Position numbers and translations under genes: made by a program | Part shown: piece by piece, positions 8,524-17,609 of the stretch | Layout of the letters: each line of letters starts with the position of its first letter | How positions within the stretch are numbered: position 1 is the first letter of the stretch | Notes under the pieces: generated by a model | Seen by the model: only the letters and a program-made list of their open reading frames with translations | Told to the model about the DNA's origin: nothing | Database searches by the model: none | DNA from: Mycolicibacterium gilvum | GTDB taxonomy: Bacteria; Actinomycetota; Actinomycetes; Mycobacteriales; Mycobacteriaceae | Direction of reading: 5' to 3' | DNA length: 64,000 nt | Assembly (NCBI RefSeq): GCF_900454025.1 | Contig: NZ_UGQM01000001.1 | Location: 4,898,001-4,962,000 of the forward strand

Positions 8524-9341
8524 CCGTCGCGCTGTGGGTCGTCGTCGCGGCGCAGACGGTGGGCCTGATCGTGCTGACCGTGATGCTCATCGTGTCCCGG
8601 CGGTCCCTGTCGAAGGCCAGGCGCGCGGTGGGGCGCCGGCACGGCGACGACCCGGGGCGGCGGCGCCGCCCGCCGATCGGCGTCGCGCCGCTGGCGGTCA
8701 GGACCGTGATGAACACGGTGCACACCGCGGATGCGATCGTGCGCAAGGGTATCGGCGGTTCAGTGCGCAGTTCGATCGAGGATCTCGCGGGATGGGCCCG
8801 GATCGAACGGCCCGACCTGGCCCGGGTCGTCTCCGCCGACGGGACCGTCGTCCTCGTCTTCTCCGACATCGAGGGCTCCACCGAACTCAACGCGTCGCTG
8901 GGAGACCGTGCCTGGGTCAAAAACCTTGAGCGCCACAACACCCTGATTCAGCGATGCGTCGCCGATCACCGGGGCCACGTGGTGAAGAACCAGGGCGACG
9001 GTTTCATGATCGCGTTCGCCGAGCCCGCCGACGCGATCCGGAGTTGCTGCGACGTGCAGCGGGCACTGGCGCGGGACCCCGACCGGTGGGGCGGGATCCG
9101 GGTGCGGATGGGGGCACACGTCGGTACGTCGGTTCGGCGCGGGGACGATCTGTTCGGCCTGACCGTCGTCGTCGCGTCACGCGTGGCCGATCTTGCCCAG
9201 GGCGGACAGATACTCGTGAGCGAGGCCGTGCGAGAGTCGCTCGACGGGTCGGCCGGTATCGGCTTCGGTGAGCCACGTGCGGTGAGCCTCAAGGGGTTAC
9301 GGGGTACGCAGAACGTCTACCCCGTCGACGTCTCGCCGTGA
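8520..9341 (+). CDS. Class III adenylate/guanylate cyclase, membrane-anchored
   Basis: The start GTG overlaps the EAL gene stop. The 273-residue protein has one N-terminal transmembrane helix (about 5-27), a basic linker and a class III cyclase domain (about 105-265). Metal-binding Asp residues are present in VFSDIEGST and KNQGDG. In the transition-state segment the usual V-N-x-A-x-R reads VVVASRV: the Arg is kept but the Asn is replaced by Val. Mycobacteria carry many such variant cyclases. It probably makes cAMP, but activity and substrate choice need testing because of the substitution. It is convergent with, and overlaps by 25 bp, the oxidoreductase gene. Confidence 0.87.
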   Translation: MTVALWVVVAAQTVGLIVLTVMLIVSRRSLSKARRAVGRRHGDDPGRRRRPPIGVAPLAVRTVMNTVHTADAIVRKGIGGSVRSSIEDLAGWARIERPDLARVVSADGTVVLVFSDIEGSTELNASLGDRAWVKNLERHNTLIQRCVADHRGHVVKNQGDGFMIAFAEPADAIRSCCDVQRALARDPDRWGGIRVRMGAHVGTSVRRGDDLFGLTVVVASRVADLAQGGQILVSEAVRESLDGSAGIGFGEPRAVSLKGLRGTQNVYPVDVSP

Positions 9342-11533
9342 GCGCAGACCCTGACCGCGATGTCACCCTGCCTCGGCAGACCGGTCACGGGGTCGTACTC
9401 GGTATCGGTGGGTACGAGCCTGCCGACGTTCGTCCCGTGCTCGCGGAAACCCGAATCCTCCTCGGGCAGACCCCCGAAGGCGTGGTGCATCGCGACGACA
9501 TCCCGGCGCAGCGTGGGGTCGGCCTCGACCACCGCGGCGACCGTGTCGTGGCCGGAGGTCACCGACACCGCGGCGCCGGATTGCAGGCCGAGCCCCGCCA
9601 TCGCCTCTGGGTGCATGTAGAGCGGGTTGAACGGCTTGCCGCGATGGAGCGCGGGTAGCGCGGTGCCCGAGGAGTTCATGAAGTTCTGATGGCGGCGCGG
9701 GATGAGCCGGAACGGAAACTCCGAAACATCCTGGCGCAGCGCATAGTTCTCGGCCCGTACCGCGTTCAGCTCGTCCAGCATGTGCGTGTTGCCGACATCG
9801 AGGCGGTCCGCGCAATCGGGATCCCGTTCCTGGACGACGGCGTCGACGTCGAAGATCTTGCCGTGCGGATGGCTGCGTACCTCGTCGAGCGGGATGCGCG
9901 AGGTCGAACACATCTGGGCGAACAGTTCCTCGGTGGTGAGGTCGGTCTCGGCGTTGATCGGCAGCACCACGGGCGGCGACTCCATGAATCTGCCGCCGCC
10001 ACCGCCGAAGAAGTTGACGAACCACAACTCGAGGCCCATGCGCTTGGTCAGGCCCAGGAAGAAGCGCCACTCCTCGATCAGGTCCGAGCCTGCGGGCGGC
10101 TCGACGATCCGCGGAACGTACTGCCCGTACGCGGCGGGAATGCCGGTGCCGCTGGTGTAGTACTTGATCAGCTCGCTGCCCATCGTCATGGCCGGTGTCT
10201 CCATCTGCATCATCGGGGCGATGACGTAGTCGGCGAGTTGCGACGTCAGCGACATCTCGGTGTCGAGTGTCACGAGAAGCTCCAGGCTCTCCAGCGCCCG
10301 TTTGGTCTTGCGCTGATCCGGCCAGGCCGCCATCGGATTTCCCCCGATGCAGATGAGCGCCTTCACCTGGCCGTCGCCTTCGAGCAGGATCTCGTCGGCC
10401 AGAGCGGCCGTCGGCATCCCGGCCACGGTGTCGGTGAGCCCGCGCACCCGGAGGCGCTCGCCGTAGCCCCAGCCCTCGTAGGGCGGGTGAGGCTGGGCCT
10501 TCGCCGTGAACGCCGGCATCAGGGTGTTCGGTCGCGTCACACGCTCGCCGGCGCGCTGCCAGCGGCCGCAGATCGTGGTCAGGCACAGGCACAGGTACTC
10601 CAGCAGGTTTCCGTGCAGCGCGAAGTTCGCGCCCGTGCCGGCGTTGACCATCCCGCGCCTGGTCCCGTAGGTCGCGAAAGTCTCGGCCGCGTCGTGCAGT
10701 TGGTCCTCCGGCACATCGGCGCGCTGCGCGACGTAGGCGGGTGTGAAGCCGGCGACGGCACGGGCCAGATCGTCGAACCCTGCCACGTTCTCGTCGATGA
10801 ATGCCGGATCGTGCCACTGCCGGTCGATGATGATGTGGATGATCCCGGCGAGGATCGTGACGTCTTCGCCCGGCCGGGGCTGCAGATGGACGGCTGCGCG
10901 GGCGGCGGTCTGCGAGCGCCGAGGGTCGATGACGATCAGCTTCATACCGCGCTCGATCGCCGCGCGCAGGTTCTGGGACGGATTCTGGCCCGGGATGCCG
11001 ATGGCCTTCGACACCAGCGGGTTGGTGCCCACCAGCATCCAGCTGTCGGCCTCGTGGAAGTCGACGTCACCGCCGAGCCAGTGGCCGTGGGCCGCCAGGG
11101 CGATCTGTTTACCGGGTTGGTCGATGGTGTTGGCCGTGAAGAACATCGGCGACTCGATGCCGCGCATGAACGCGTTGCCCATCAACGCCGACGCGGGGTA
11201 CGGCAGACCGTTGGTGCCCAGATACATCGCCACCGAACGCGGGCCGTGCTGTGCGATCAGCTCCTGCAACGCGGCGGCGATCTCGTCCATCGCCTGTTCG
11301 GAGCCGATCGCGGTGTAGGTACCGTCGGGCAGGCGCTTGCGGCTGTGCAGAAGCCGGTCGGGATTGTTGTGGATCTCCGGCAGTGCCCGGCCCTTGATGC
11401 AGTTGTAGCCCTTGAACATCGGGTTGTCCGGATCACCCGCGACCTTCGTCAGGCGCCCGTCGGTGACGGTGGCGAGCACGCCGCAGTGGGCCGAACAGAT
11501 TCGGCAGATTCCCGGGTGTGTGGTCTGGGGCAT
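9317..11533 (-). CDS. Molybdopterin oxidoreductase with N-terminal 4Fe-4S site
   Basis: The protein has 738 residues from ATG 11533. The cluster motif is Cys10-x2-Cys13-x3-Cys17-x27-Cys45, followed by the CIKGR element typical of formate dehydrogenase/nitrate reductase-like catalytic subunits of the DMSO reductase superfamily. The remainder spans the three Mo-bis-MGD domains and a C-terminal dinucleotide-binding domain ('MNSSGTALPALHRGKPFNPLY' region). No Tat signal is visible, so it is cytosolic. No small electron-transfer subunit gene lies next to it. Substrate unknown. It may share a direction-wise transcription unit with the DapB-like and SDR genes upstream, across a 134-bp gap that shows no clear feature. 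Confidence 0.9.
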   Translation of the reverse strand: MPQTTHPGICRICSAHCGVLATVTDGRLTKVAGDPDNPMFKGYNCIKGRALPEIHNNPDRLLHSRKRLPDGTYTAIGSEQAMDEIAAALQELIAQHGPRSVAMYLGTNGLPYPASALMGNAFMRGIESPMFFTANTIDQPGKQIALAAHGHWLGGDVDFHEADSWMLVGTNPLVSKAIGIPGQNPSQNLRAAIERGMKLIVIDPRRSQTAARAAVHLQPRPGEDVTILAGIIHIIIDRQWHDPAFIDENVAGFDDLARAVAGFTPAYVAQRADVPEDQLHDAAETFATYGTRRGMVNAGTGANFALHGNLLEYLCLCLTTICGRWQRAGERVTRPNTLMPAFTAKAQPHPPYEGWGYGERLRVRGLTDTVAGMPTAALADEILLEGDGQVKALICIGGNPMAAWPDQRKTKRALESLELLVTLDTEMSLTSQLADYVIAPMMQMETPAMTMGSELIKYYTSGTGIPAAYGQYVPRIVEPPAGSDLIEEWRFFLGLTKRMGLELWFVNFFGGGGGRFMESPPVVLPINAETDLTTEELFAQMCSTSRIPLDEVRSHPHGKIFDVDAVVQERDPDCADRLDVGNTHMLDELNAVRAENYALRQDVSEFPFRLIPRRHQNFMNSSGTALPALHRGKPFNPLYMHPEAMAGLGLQSGAAVSVTSGHDTVAAVVEADPTLRRDVVAMHHAFGGLPEEDSGFREHGTNVGRLVPTDTEYDPVTGLPRQGDIAVRVCAHGETSTG

Positions 11534-11667
11534 GATCCGCGCTTTCGATGCTCAGACGGTCGCTCCCGTAGCCACCGCCGCAGCCATGCTAAGCGACTGC
11601 CCAGCATCACCGGTCGAGAACGCGGGAATCGTCACGCAACCGCGTCCAGACGGTCACGGCGAGCCTC

Positions 11668-12756
11668 TCACCACATCAGGCCGCGGATCATCGCCGCAGG
11701 CGGAATGTCCTCTGCCCCAATGAGTCCGGCCGGCGCATCGCAGACCCAGTCGATCGCGTTGACCGCACGGGCGGCGGTGGACAGGCAGCCGGCATCGGTG
11801 ACGTCCAGCGAGGGGTGGGACAGGTGGGTCATCAGCTCGATGCGTGGCTCGCCCTCCACGATCACCATGTGCACGCCGTCCATCTCCGCGGGCGGATACT
11901 CCCAGTCGGGGGCGGCCGCGGGGGTCAGCCGGGTGGTGTGCTCGACGGTGATGACGGGTGTGCCGCCCCGTACTCCCTCGGCGGCGAACCGCACGCCGGC
12001 CAACTGTCCGGGCTCGACGGTCATCATCGTGCATTCGATGCGCTGCGGCGTGTACCACGGTTCGAACCGTTGACACACGTCATCGAGTTCGACGCCCAGC
12101 TGGTCCGCCAGATTGCGCACCAGTCCGCCGAACATCGACGTGACCACCCCGGGCTGGAACGCCAGCGGTAGATCGTCCTCGGGGGTGGTGCCGAAACCCA
12201 TCGCGGCGCCGGTGTAGTCGTAGTCGTCGTAGTTGCCGTAGTCGAAGATCTCCTTGATGGTGACGGATTCGGCTCTGGTCACGAGGCTCAGTGCGGCGTG
12301 CACCGCGGTGTCGCCGGAGTACCCCGGGTCGATCCCGTTGACGTACAGCGACGAACCGCCCGCCGCGCAGGCCTGCTCCAGCGGACCGCGCAGCCAGTCG
12401 TCGGCCTGCCGTGGAGTCACCAGCCACACCATCGACGTACCGACGACGTTGATGCCGGCCGACAGGATCGCCGACATCTGCTCGATGGCCTCCATCGGCC
12501 GCGTCTCCCCCAGCGCCGTGTACACCACACAGTCGGGCTTCAGCGCGAGCAGCGCATCGAGGTCGCCCGTCGCGAGGACCCCCGTCGGTTCGGTCAACCC
12601 GCACAGTTGCGCCGCATCACGACCGATCTTGTCCGGTCCGGACGCGTGCACGCCCACCAACTCCAGATCGGGGCGTCCGATGATGGCCCGTAACGAATGC
12701 CTGCCGACGTTGCCCGTCGAGAACTGCACCACTCTGCGCACTGGAAACCGTTCCAC
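11668..12756 (-). CDS. DapB-fold NAD(P)H-dependent dehydrogenase
   Basis: Starts at GTG 12756, directly abutting the SDR stop; 362 residues. The N-terminal Rossmann motif is VVQFSTGNVGRHS, followed by 'VGVHASGPDKIGRDAAQLCGL', the signature of the dihydrodipicolinate-reductase-like family (relatives include 2,4-diaminopentanoate dehydrogenase). These usually act on amino or keto groups of small acids, but in actinobacteria many are of unknown role. Two more paralogues lie at 20129-21181 and 21194-22252. The pairing with an SDR and the nearby P450 block suggests a common pathway. Confidence 0.83.
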   Translation of the reverse strand: MERFPVRRVVQFSTGNVGRHSLRAIIGRPDLELVGVHASGPDKIGRDAAQLCGLTEPTGVLATGDLDALLALKPDCVVYTALGETRPMEAIEQMSAILSAGINVVGTSMVWLVTPRQADDWLRGPLEQACAAGGSSLYVNGIDPGYSGDTAVHAALSLVTRAESVTIKEIFDYGNYDDYDYTGAAMGFGTTPEDDLPLAFQPGVVTSMFGGLVRNLADQLGVELDDVCQRFEPWYTPQRIECTMMTVEPGQLAGVRFAAEGVRGGTPVITVEHTTRLTPAAAPDWEYPPAEMDGVHMVIVEGEPRIELMTHLSHPSLDVTDAGCLSTAARAVNAIDWVCDAPAGLIGAEDIPPAAMIRGLMW

Positions 12757-13545
12757 TCAGTAGTCGGGGATGGGCAGCGGCGAGTTGTTGGAGTCGATGC
12801 CGCCGTCCACGTGAAAGATCGCGTTGGTGGCATAGCAGTCGCGCGTGGACAGATACACGCACAACCTCCCGAGGTCCTCGACGTCGCCCAGGCGATGCAA
12901 CGGCGTCGCCTCTTTCATCTTCTCCAGCGACCCGGGTAACAAGTCAAGGCTTCCTTGTAACCCTTCGGTCGCGAAAGATCCCAGCGCGATCGCGTTCACG
13001 CGGATCTTCGGGGCCAGTTCCTGGGCCATCGCACGGGTCAGCGCTTCGAGTCCGCCCTTGGCCACGCAGTACGCGGTCAGCGCCCGGATGCCGAATCGGG
13101 CAGAGCCCGAGGAGATGTTGACGATCGAGCCGCGTCCCGCATCGATCATGTGCGGCGCCGCCAGCTGGCTCATGATGAACGCCGAGGTGACGCACCAGTC
13201 GAACGTGTGCCGGAAGTCCTCGTCGGTGATGTCGAGGAACCGGGCGTAGGTGGAGCCACCGACGTTGTTGATCAGGATGTCGATTCGGCCGAACCGGTCC
13301 ATGGCGGTGCCGACGACCCGTTCCCCGTCCGGTCTGCTCATCGCGTCGGCGACCACCGCGACGCCGCGCCCTCCCGCTGCCTCGATACCGTCGATGGTCG
13401 AGACGATGTCGGATTCCGTTCTGGCCGTGCCGATCACGGTTGCGCCGGCCTCCGCGAGCACACGTGCGATGCCCTGCCCGACGCCCTTGCCCGCGCCGGT
13501 GACAATGGCAACCTGACCGTCGAGCTGGAACTGTTCCAACGCCAT
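12757..13545 (-). CDS. Short-chain dehydrogenase/reductase
   Basis: ATG 13545 is preceded by a strong Shine-Dalgarno (GAGGAGG, 6 nt away), so the longer open frame to 13656 is rejected. The 262-residue product shows TGAGKGVG, NNVGGS, the Ser of NISSGS and the YCVAK catalytic pair: a complete classical SDR of the FabG/glucose-dehydrogenase type. Together with the downstream DapB-like gene it forms a minus-strand pair diverging from the large membrane/P450 block. Confidence 0.92.
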   Translation of the reverse strand: MALEQFQLDGQVAIVTGAGKGVGQGIARVLAEAGATVIGTARTESDIVSTIDGIEAAGGRGVAVVADAMSRPDGERVVGTAMDRFGRIDILINNVGGSTYARFLDITDEDFRHTFDWCVTSAFIMSQLAAPHMIDAGRGSIVNISSGSARFGIRALTAYCVAKGGLEALTRAMAQELAPKIRVNAIALGSFATEGLQGSLDLLPGSLEKMKEATPLHRLGDVEDLGRLCVYLSTRDCYATNAIFHVDGGIDSNNSPLPIPDY

Positions 13546-13722
13546 GAGGTCCTCCTCGTCGAGGTGCAGCCCATCTAACGATTTCTCCTGACCGAAGTCA
13601 ATAGTGCGGGCCGTTTCGACAGGTGCAAGCGGCGCGGCGAGCAGATGGACGGGCACGTAGAACGACGAAACATGCTATCTATTGCGCCATTCCACACAGC
13701 AGGCCCGCCCGGAAGATGGGTG

Positions 13723-13757
13723 TTGACTGCGGCTCGGCACTGACTATAGTCAGCAAT
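13723..13757 (+). promoter_or_regulatory. Leaderless promoter overlapped by a perfect palindromic operator
   Basis: -35 TTGACT (13723-13728), 16-bp spacer, -10 TATAGT (13745-13750), then 7 nt to ATG 13758. The perfect 14-bp palindrome CTGACTATAGTCAG (13740-13753) covers the -10 box. The arrangement suggests repression by the TetR regulator encoded second in the operon. Confidence 0.7.
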
Positions 13758-14489
13758 ATGGGACTGCCGACTCTGAGATCGAGGCGTGGCCGCGACGGGG
13801 CGACCACACCCCGGACGTCGGCCAGTGGTCTCGACGAGCACATGGAGGAGTCCCGGCGGGCCCAGCGCCAGGCCGACAAATGGCTCATCTCCGGAGGCCT
13901 GCTGATCGGCACCGCCGCCCTCGGCATCTTCGGACTGCCGCTGTTCCTGCGTGGCGTGTGGTTGCTGCGCAAAGCCCAGCGCGACGGGCTGACCGTGCGC
14001 CCGATGCTGGTCACCCTCATCGGCTACCTCGTGATCATCGACGCCGCCATCAACACCGTGGGGTGGGCGCTGGACCTGGTCGCCAGCCACACCATCCTGG
14101 CCCGGATCCTGTTGAACGGCTGGGGCGCGATGTTCGACGCCGGCTACTTCTGGCACTACAACGAGCTGTGGCTCGGCGGCGCAGCCGGGCCCGGCGAGAA
14201 GGCCATGGAAGTCGGGATGATCCTGACCGTCTTCACCATGCGGATCGCCGCAGGCATCGGCTTCCTGCAGATGAAGCGCTGGGGCCATCAGTGGATGATC
14301 ATCACCTGCTGGATGGGCATCCTCATCTGGTGCCTGTACGTGTTCAACATGACGATGTACGCCGACGTCAGGTACGCCGGGACCGTGCTGCCCGTGGTCG
14401 GCTGGTGGCTCTACGACATCTTCTACATCACACCGTTTCTCGCGATTCCCTATCTGCACTCCGTCAACCGCGAGATCTTCGTGGACTGA
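13758..14489 (+). CDS. Six-helix membrane protein, copy A (unrecognised family)
   Basis: The protein has 243 residues; the start is fixed by the leaderless promoter. A basic/hydrophilic N-terminus (residues 1-45) is followed by about six hydrophobic helices. Conserved polar residues in or near helices include FWHYNE (about 134-139), [15 protein letters not shown] and a terminal PYLHSVNREIF. It is highly similar to copy B at 17738-18472. I do not recognise the family. The His/Glu/Asp residues could ligate a metal or heme, and the neighbouring MoxR/VWA pair would suit a metalloenzyme needing activation, but this is inference. Confidence 0.8.
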   Translation: MGLPTLRSRRGRDGATTPRTSASGLDEHMEESRRAQRQADKWLISGGLLIGTAALGIFGLPLFLRGVWLLRKAQRDGLTVRPMLVTLIGYLVIIDAAINTVGWALDLVASHTILARILLNGWGAMFDAGYFWHYNELWLGGAAGPGEKAMEVGMILTVFTMRIAAGIGFLQMKRWGHQWMIITCWMGILIWCLYVFNMTMYADVRYAGTVLPVVGWWLYDIFYITPFLAIPYLHSVNREIFVD

Positions 14490-14505
14490 CCGGGATGACA
14501 CCACG

Positions 14506-15108
14506 ATGACGCCCCAGATCAAACAGTCGGCCCGCGAGTTGCGCAGGCTGCAGACGCGCGAGCGGATCCTCGGTGCCGCGATCGCCGAGTTCCAGGCGTC
14601 CGGCATGGCGGGCGCGGATGTGGGTGCGATCGTCTCGGCGGCCGGCGTCGCGCACGGCACGTTCTTCTTCCACTTCCCCAGCAAGGAGCATGTGCTGCTG
14701 GAGCTGGAGAGACGTGAAGAAGCCCGTATGGCAACGGAATTCGTCCGCTATCTACGCCGCAGCCACGATCTGACAGCTGCCTTGACGAAGGTGGTCGGCC
14801 TGATCGCCGGCCTGGAACAGCGGTTGGGCCCCGTGCTGTTCCGGGAACTACTCGCACTTCACTTCTCCCCGACCCGGCCCAGCGACGACGACTGGTCCGA
14901 CCACCCCGTGATCGTCTCCCTCGTCCGCGAGATCGAGCGCGCGCGGGGGGACGGCGAAGTACACCCCGAGGTCGACGCGTTCTTCAGCGCCGCGTTCTTC
15001 CTGCTCGGTGTCTACGGCGTGCTGACCACCGTGACGAGCAGCGACACCCGCGACGCCATGCTGGCCAACCTGATCACGACCGCCCGGCGGGGCCTGGAAT
15101 CCCGATGA
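14506..15108 (+). CDS. TetR-family transcriptional regulator
   Basis: The 200-residue protein has an N-terminal TetR helix-turn-helix (residues about 12-58: 'RERILGAAIAEFQASG', then 'VSAAGVAHGTFFFHFPSKE') and a helical ligand-binding domain. It lies 16 nt after copy A of the membrane protein, within the transcription unit, and probably represses it through the palindrome at 13740-13753. The ligand is unknown; a hydrophobic substrate of the P450s would fit. Confidence 0.92.
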   Translation: MTPQIKQSARELRRLQTRERILGAAIAEFQASGMAGADVGAIVSAAGVAHGTFFFHFPSKEHVLLELERREEARMATEFVRYLRRSHDLTAALTKVVGLIAGLEQRLGPVLFRELLALHFSPTRPSDDDWSDHPVIVSLVREIERARGDGEVHPEVDAFFSAAFFLLGVYGVLTTVTSSDTRDAMLANLITTARRGLESR

Positions 15109-15147
15109 CCACCACCACTGCACGCCCTATCGACGAGGAGAACTGAC

Positions 15148-15255
15148 ATGGCCGGATGGATCTGGGAGATCCTGCGCTACGTAGGAGCGTGGGGCGGTAC
15201 GGGACTGATCATCTGGTTCTGGTACTGGATGTTCTCCAACCTCGGAACCTTCTGA
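15148..15255 (+). CDS. 35-residue single-helix membrane protein
   Basis: A small gene with a good ribosome site (GAGGAG at 15135-15140, 7 nt before ATG). The product starts MAGWIWEILRYVGAWG and is essentially one Trp/Tyr-rich transmembrane helix. Small subunits of this kind are common in membrane oxidoreductase complexes. The gene sits between the TetR and VWA genes with tight spacing (9 nt to the next ATG). Confidence 0.75.
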   Translation: MAGWIWEILRYVGAWGGTGLIIWFWYWMFSNLGTF

Positions 15256-15264
15256 GACCCTGCG

Positions 15265-16797
15265 ATGTCAGAGATCTCAGAAGCACACGCCCTGGCCATC
15301 GAGCGCAGTTGCGCGCTGACCGCGGTGGCGCTGAGCGGTCAGCGGCGCACCGGCGTTCACCTCGTCAGCGGCCGTCACCGTGGCTTCGGACTGAGCCCGA
15401 TGCTCGACACCGTGCACGTACCCCATCCGATCACCCACCCGGAATGGACCCGCAGGACGTTGACATGCGGTGTCGCGCTGCAGTGTTCACCGTCGAAGGA
15501 ACGTGTCACCGACTACCGGATCAACGAGCTGACCGGTCGCGAACTGAGTGCACTCGCCCTCGTCGAAGGCGGCGTCGCCCTGGGGTGGGTCGCCGAGAAC
15601 TGGCCGGGCCTGCTGCCCGAGATGCGCCGGCTTCTGCCGGACCTGGAATCGGCGCCGGCCGACACGGACGGCAAGCAGATGATCGACCGCGCGGTGGCGC
15701 TGGCCCGCACCCGCCACCCTCTGGACGTCGACGCCCTGCTCGGCACCCTGCCTCGGGCGCACACCGCACCGCAGAGCATGGCCGACAAGCTGCGACGCAC
15801 CCTCGGACGACTGCCGTGGACGATGAACGAAAAGCGTTCTCCGCAACCGCACTCCGTGCCGGCCGGCGGTGACGGAGGCGTCCGCAACCCGAACCTTCCC
15901 CCGCCGAGCAGGCCGCACGAGAGCGACCTCGACGTCACTCCCGAGCACCGCCCGGGCATTCCCTATCCCGAGTGGAACATGTGGACCGAGAGCTTCATGC
16001 CCGATCACGTCGCGGTTCTCGAGCGGTCCCACAGCGGTGGCGCCGGCGAGCCCGGACCGATCGCCGTCGACGTTCGTCGGTGGTTCGAGAAGAACACCCA
16101 CCGGGCCATGGTGAACCGTCTGGAGGACGGCTCCGACATCGACGTGGACCAGTACGTCGGCCACTACATCGACGTGTCCACCGGGGAAGCGGTCGAGCCG
16201 AGGATCTTCCGCGAACTGTCCGTGATCACCCGTGATGTGACCACCGCCCTTCTCCTGGACGGGAGTTCGTCGCTGGGCGTGCACGGCGGCACGGTCTTCA
16301 AGCTCGAACTGGCGTGCGCCGACGCGCTGTCGCGGGCGATGACCGGCGCCCGGGAACGGCACGGCATCTTCACCTTCACGGGCAACACCCGCCACCGCGT
16401 CGAGGTGAACTGCCTCAAGGACTTCAGTGATCGGCGGTTCGTGCCGCCCGGCAGCCTCGGCCTGTCCACCGGTGGGTACACCCGCCTGGGAGCACCGTTG
16501 CGGCACCTGACGAGCCGACTGCTCGCCGAGCCGTCGGAACGGCGCCTGCTGATCGTGCTCGGCGACGGGCTGATCTCCGACGAAGGCTACGAGGGCCGGT
16601 ACGCGTGGGCCGATTCCGCCCACGCCGTCGAGGAGGCCAACGAGGCCGGCGTCTCCGTCTACTACGTCGGCATCGGACCGGCCCGGGTGGATCCGCTGCC
16701 CGAGGTGTTCGGGCCGCGGCGATCCCAACGCATCCGCCGGGTCGAGGACCTGCCCCGGGTCCTCGCCCACGTCCACAGAGAGCTGGTAGCAGCATGA
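15265..16797 (+). CDS. VWA-domain protein, NorD/CbbO-like
   Basis: 510 residues. The C-terminal third is a von Willebrand A domain with a full MIDAS: DGSSS (about residue 331-335), a Thr in GGYTRLG, and the Asp of LGDGLISDEGY. The N-terminal part is helical and divergent. Such proteins (NorD, CbbO, CoxE) work with a MoxR-class AAA+ ATPase to insert metal into, or reactivate, a target enzyme: nitric-oxide reductase, Rubisco or CO dehydrogenase in the known cases. Here the stop overlaps the ATPase start (ATGA, 16794), confirming the pair. The target is presumably one of the membrane proteins or P450s in this block. Confidence 0.85.
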   Translation: MSEISEAHALAIERSCALTAVALSGQRRTGVHLVSGRHRGFGLSPMLDTVHVPHPITHPEWTRRTLTCGVALQCSPSKERVTDYRINELTGRELSALALVEGGVALGWVAENWPGLLPEMRRLLPDLESAPADTDGKQMIDRAVALARTRHPLDVDALLGTLPRAHTAPQSMADKLRRTLGRLPWTMNEKRSPQPHSVPAGGDGGVRNPNLPPPSRPHESDLDVTPEHRPGIPYPEWNMWTESFMPDHVAVLERSHSGGAGEPGPIAVDVRRWFEKNTHRAMVNRLEDGSDIDVDQYVGHYIDVSTGEAVEPRIFRELSVITRDVTTALLLDGSSSLGVHGGTVFKLELACADALSRAMTGARERHGIFTFTGNTRHRVEVNCLKDFSDRRFVPPGSLGLSTGGYTRLGAPLRHLTSRLLAEPSERRLLIVLGDGLISDEGYEGRYAWADSAHAVEEANEAGVSVYYVGIGPARVDPLPEVFGPRRSQRIRRVEDLPRVLAHVHRELVAA

Positions 16798-17594
16798 CCG
16801 ACACCTATCTCGCCAACGGCACAGAGGTCCAACTGTTCGAGCAGGCCTACCGGCAGCGGCTTCCCGTGATGCTGACCGGCCCGACGGGGTGCGGTAAGAC
16901 CCGACTCGTCGAGCACATGGGTCTGCTGCTGGGTCGCCCCGTGGTGACCATCAGCTGCCACGACGACCTCACCAGCTCCGATCTCGTCGGCAGGTTCATG
17001 GTCACCGGGGGTGACGTCACGTGGACCGACGGACCGCTCACCCGCGCGGTCAAGACCGGGGCGATCTGCTATCTCGACGAAGTGGTGGAGGCACGGCACG
17101 ACTCCCTGGCGGTCCTGCACTCGTTGACCGACCACCGGCGCACCCTCTACCTCGACCGCGCGGGTGAGGTGGTGGCGGCCCCGGAGACCTTCATGCTGGT
17201 CTGCTCCTACAACCCGGCCTACCGCAGCTCCCTCAAAGAGCTCAAACCCTCGTTCCGGCAACGGTTCGTGACCCTGCCCATGCGGTACCTGCCGCCCGAG
17301 CGGGAAGCCGAGGTGATCGTCGCCGAGACCGGAGTCGCGACGGCCACCGCCGAGCGACTGGTGCGGTGTGCCACCGCGATCCGTACCGCCGACGAGGCGT
17401 TCCACTTCGAGCCGCCGTCGACCCGCGTGCTGGTCACCGCGGCGCAACTGATCGCTGCCGGCGCCACCGAACTGGAGGCCGCCGAGGCCTGCGTGCTCGC
17501 GCCGCTCTCCAGCGACGGCGCCATCGCCGAAGGCCTGCGCGAGGTCGCGGCGGCCGGCCTCGCCGCTGCCGGCAACCCGAGCCCGAACCGATAG
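16794..17594 (+). CDS. MoxR-type AAA+ ATPase, NorQ/CbbQ-like
   Basis: ATG 16794 overlaps the VWA stop; 266 residues, the usual size for CbbQ/NorQ/NirQ. Walker A is GPTGCGKT (residues 29-36), Walker B ICYLDEV (about 91-97), with a sensor-1 Asn in CSYNP and an Arg finger region RQRFV. The open frame upstream to 16605 is a shadow. It is expected to form a hexameric ring that, with the VWA protein, remodels a substrate enzyme. No known NorB, CooS or Rubisco gene is present in the window. Confidence 0.93.
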   Translation: MTDTYLANGTEVQLFEQAYRQRLPVMLTGPTGCGKTRLVEHMGLLLGRPVVTISCHDDLTSSDLVGRFMVTGGDVTWTDGPLTRAVKTGAICYLDEVVEARHDSLAVLHSLTDHRRTLYLDRAGEVVAAPETFMLVCSYNPAYRSSLKELKPSFRQRFVTLPMRYLPPEREAEVIVAETGVATATAERLVRCATAIRTADEAFHFEPPSTRVLVTAAQLIAAGATELEAAEACVLAPLSSDGAIAEGLREVAAAGLAAAGNPSPNR

Positions 17595-17609
17595 GAAGGA
17601 AACGACGCC

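Noticed and set aside
15265..17594. VWA/MoxR pair as nitric-oxide reductase or Rubisco accessory genes
   Set aside because: No NorB/NorC or Rubisco large subunit lies in the window; only the activase type can be assigned.
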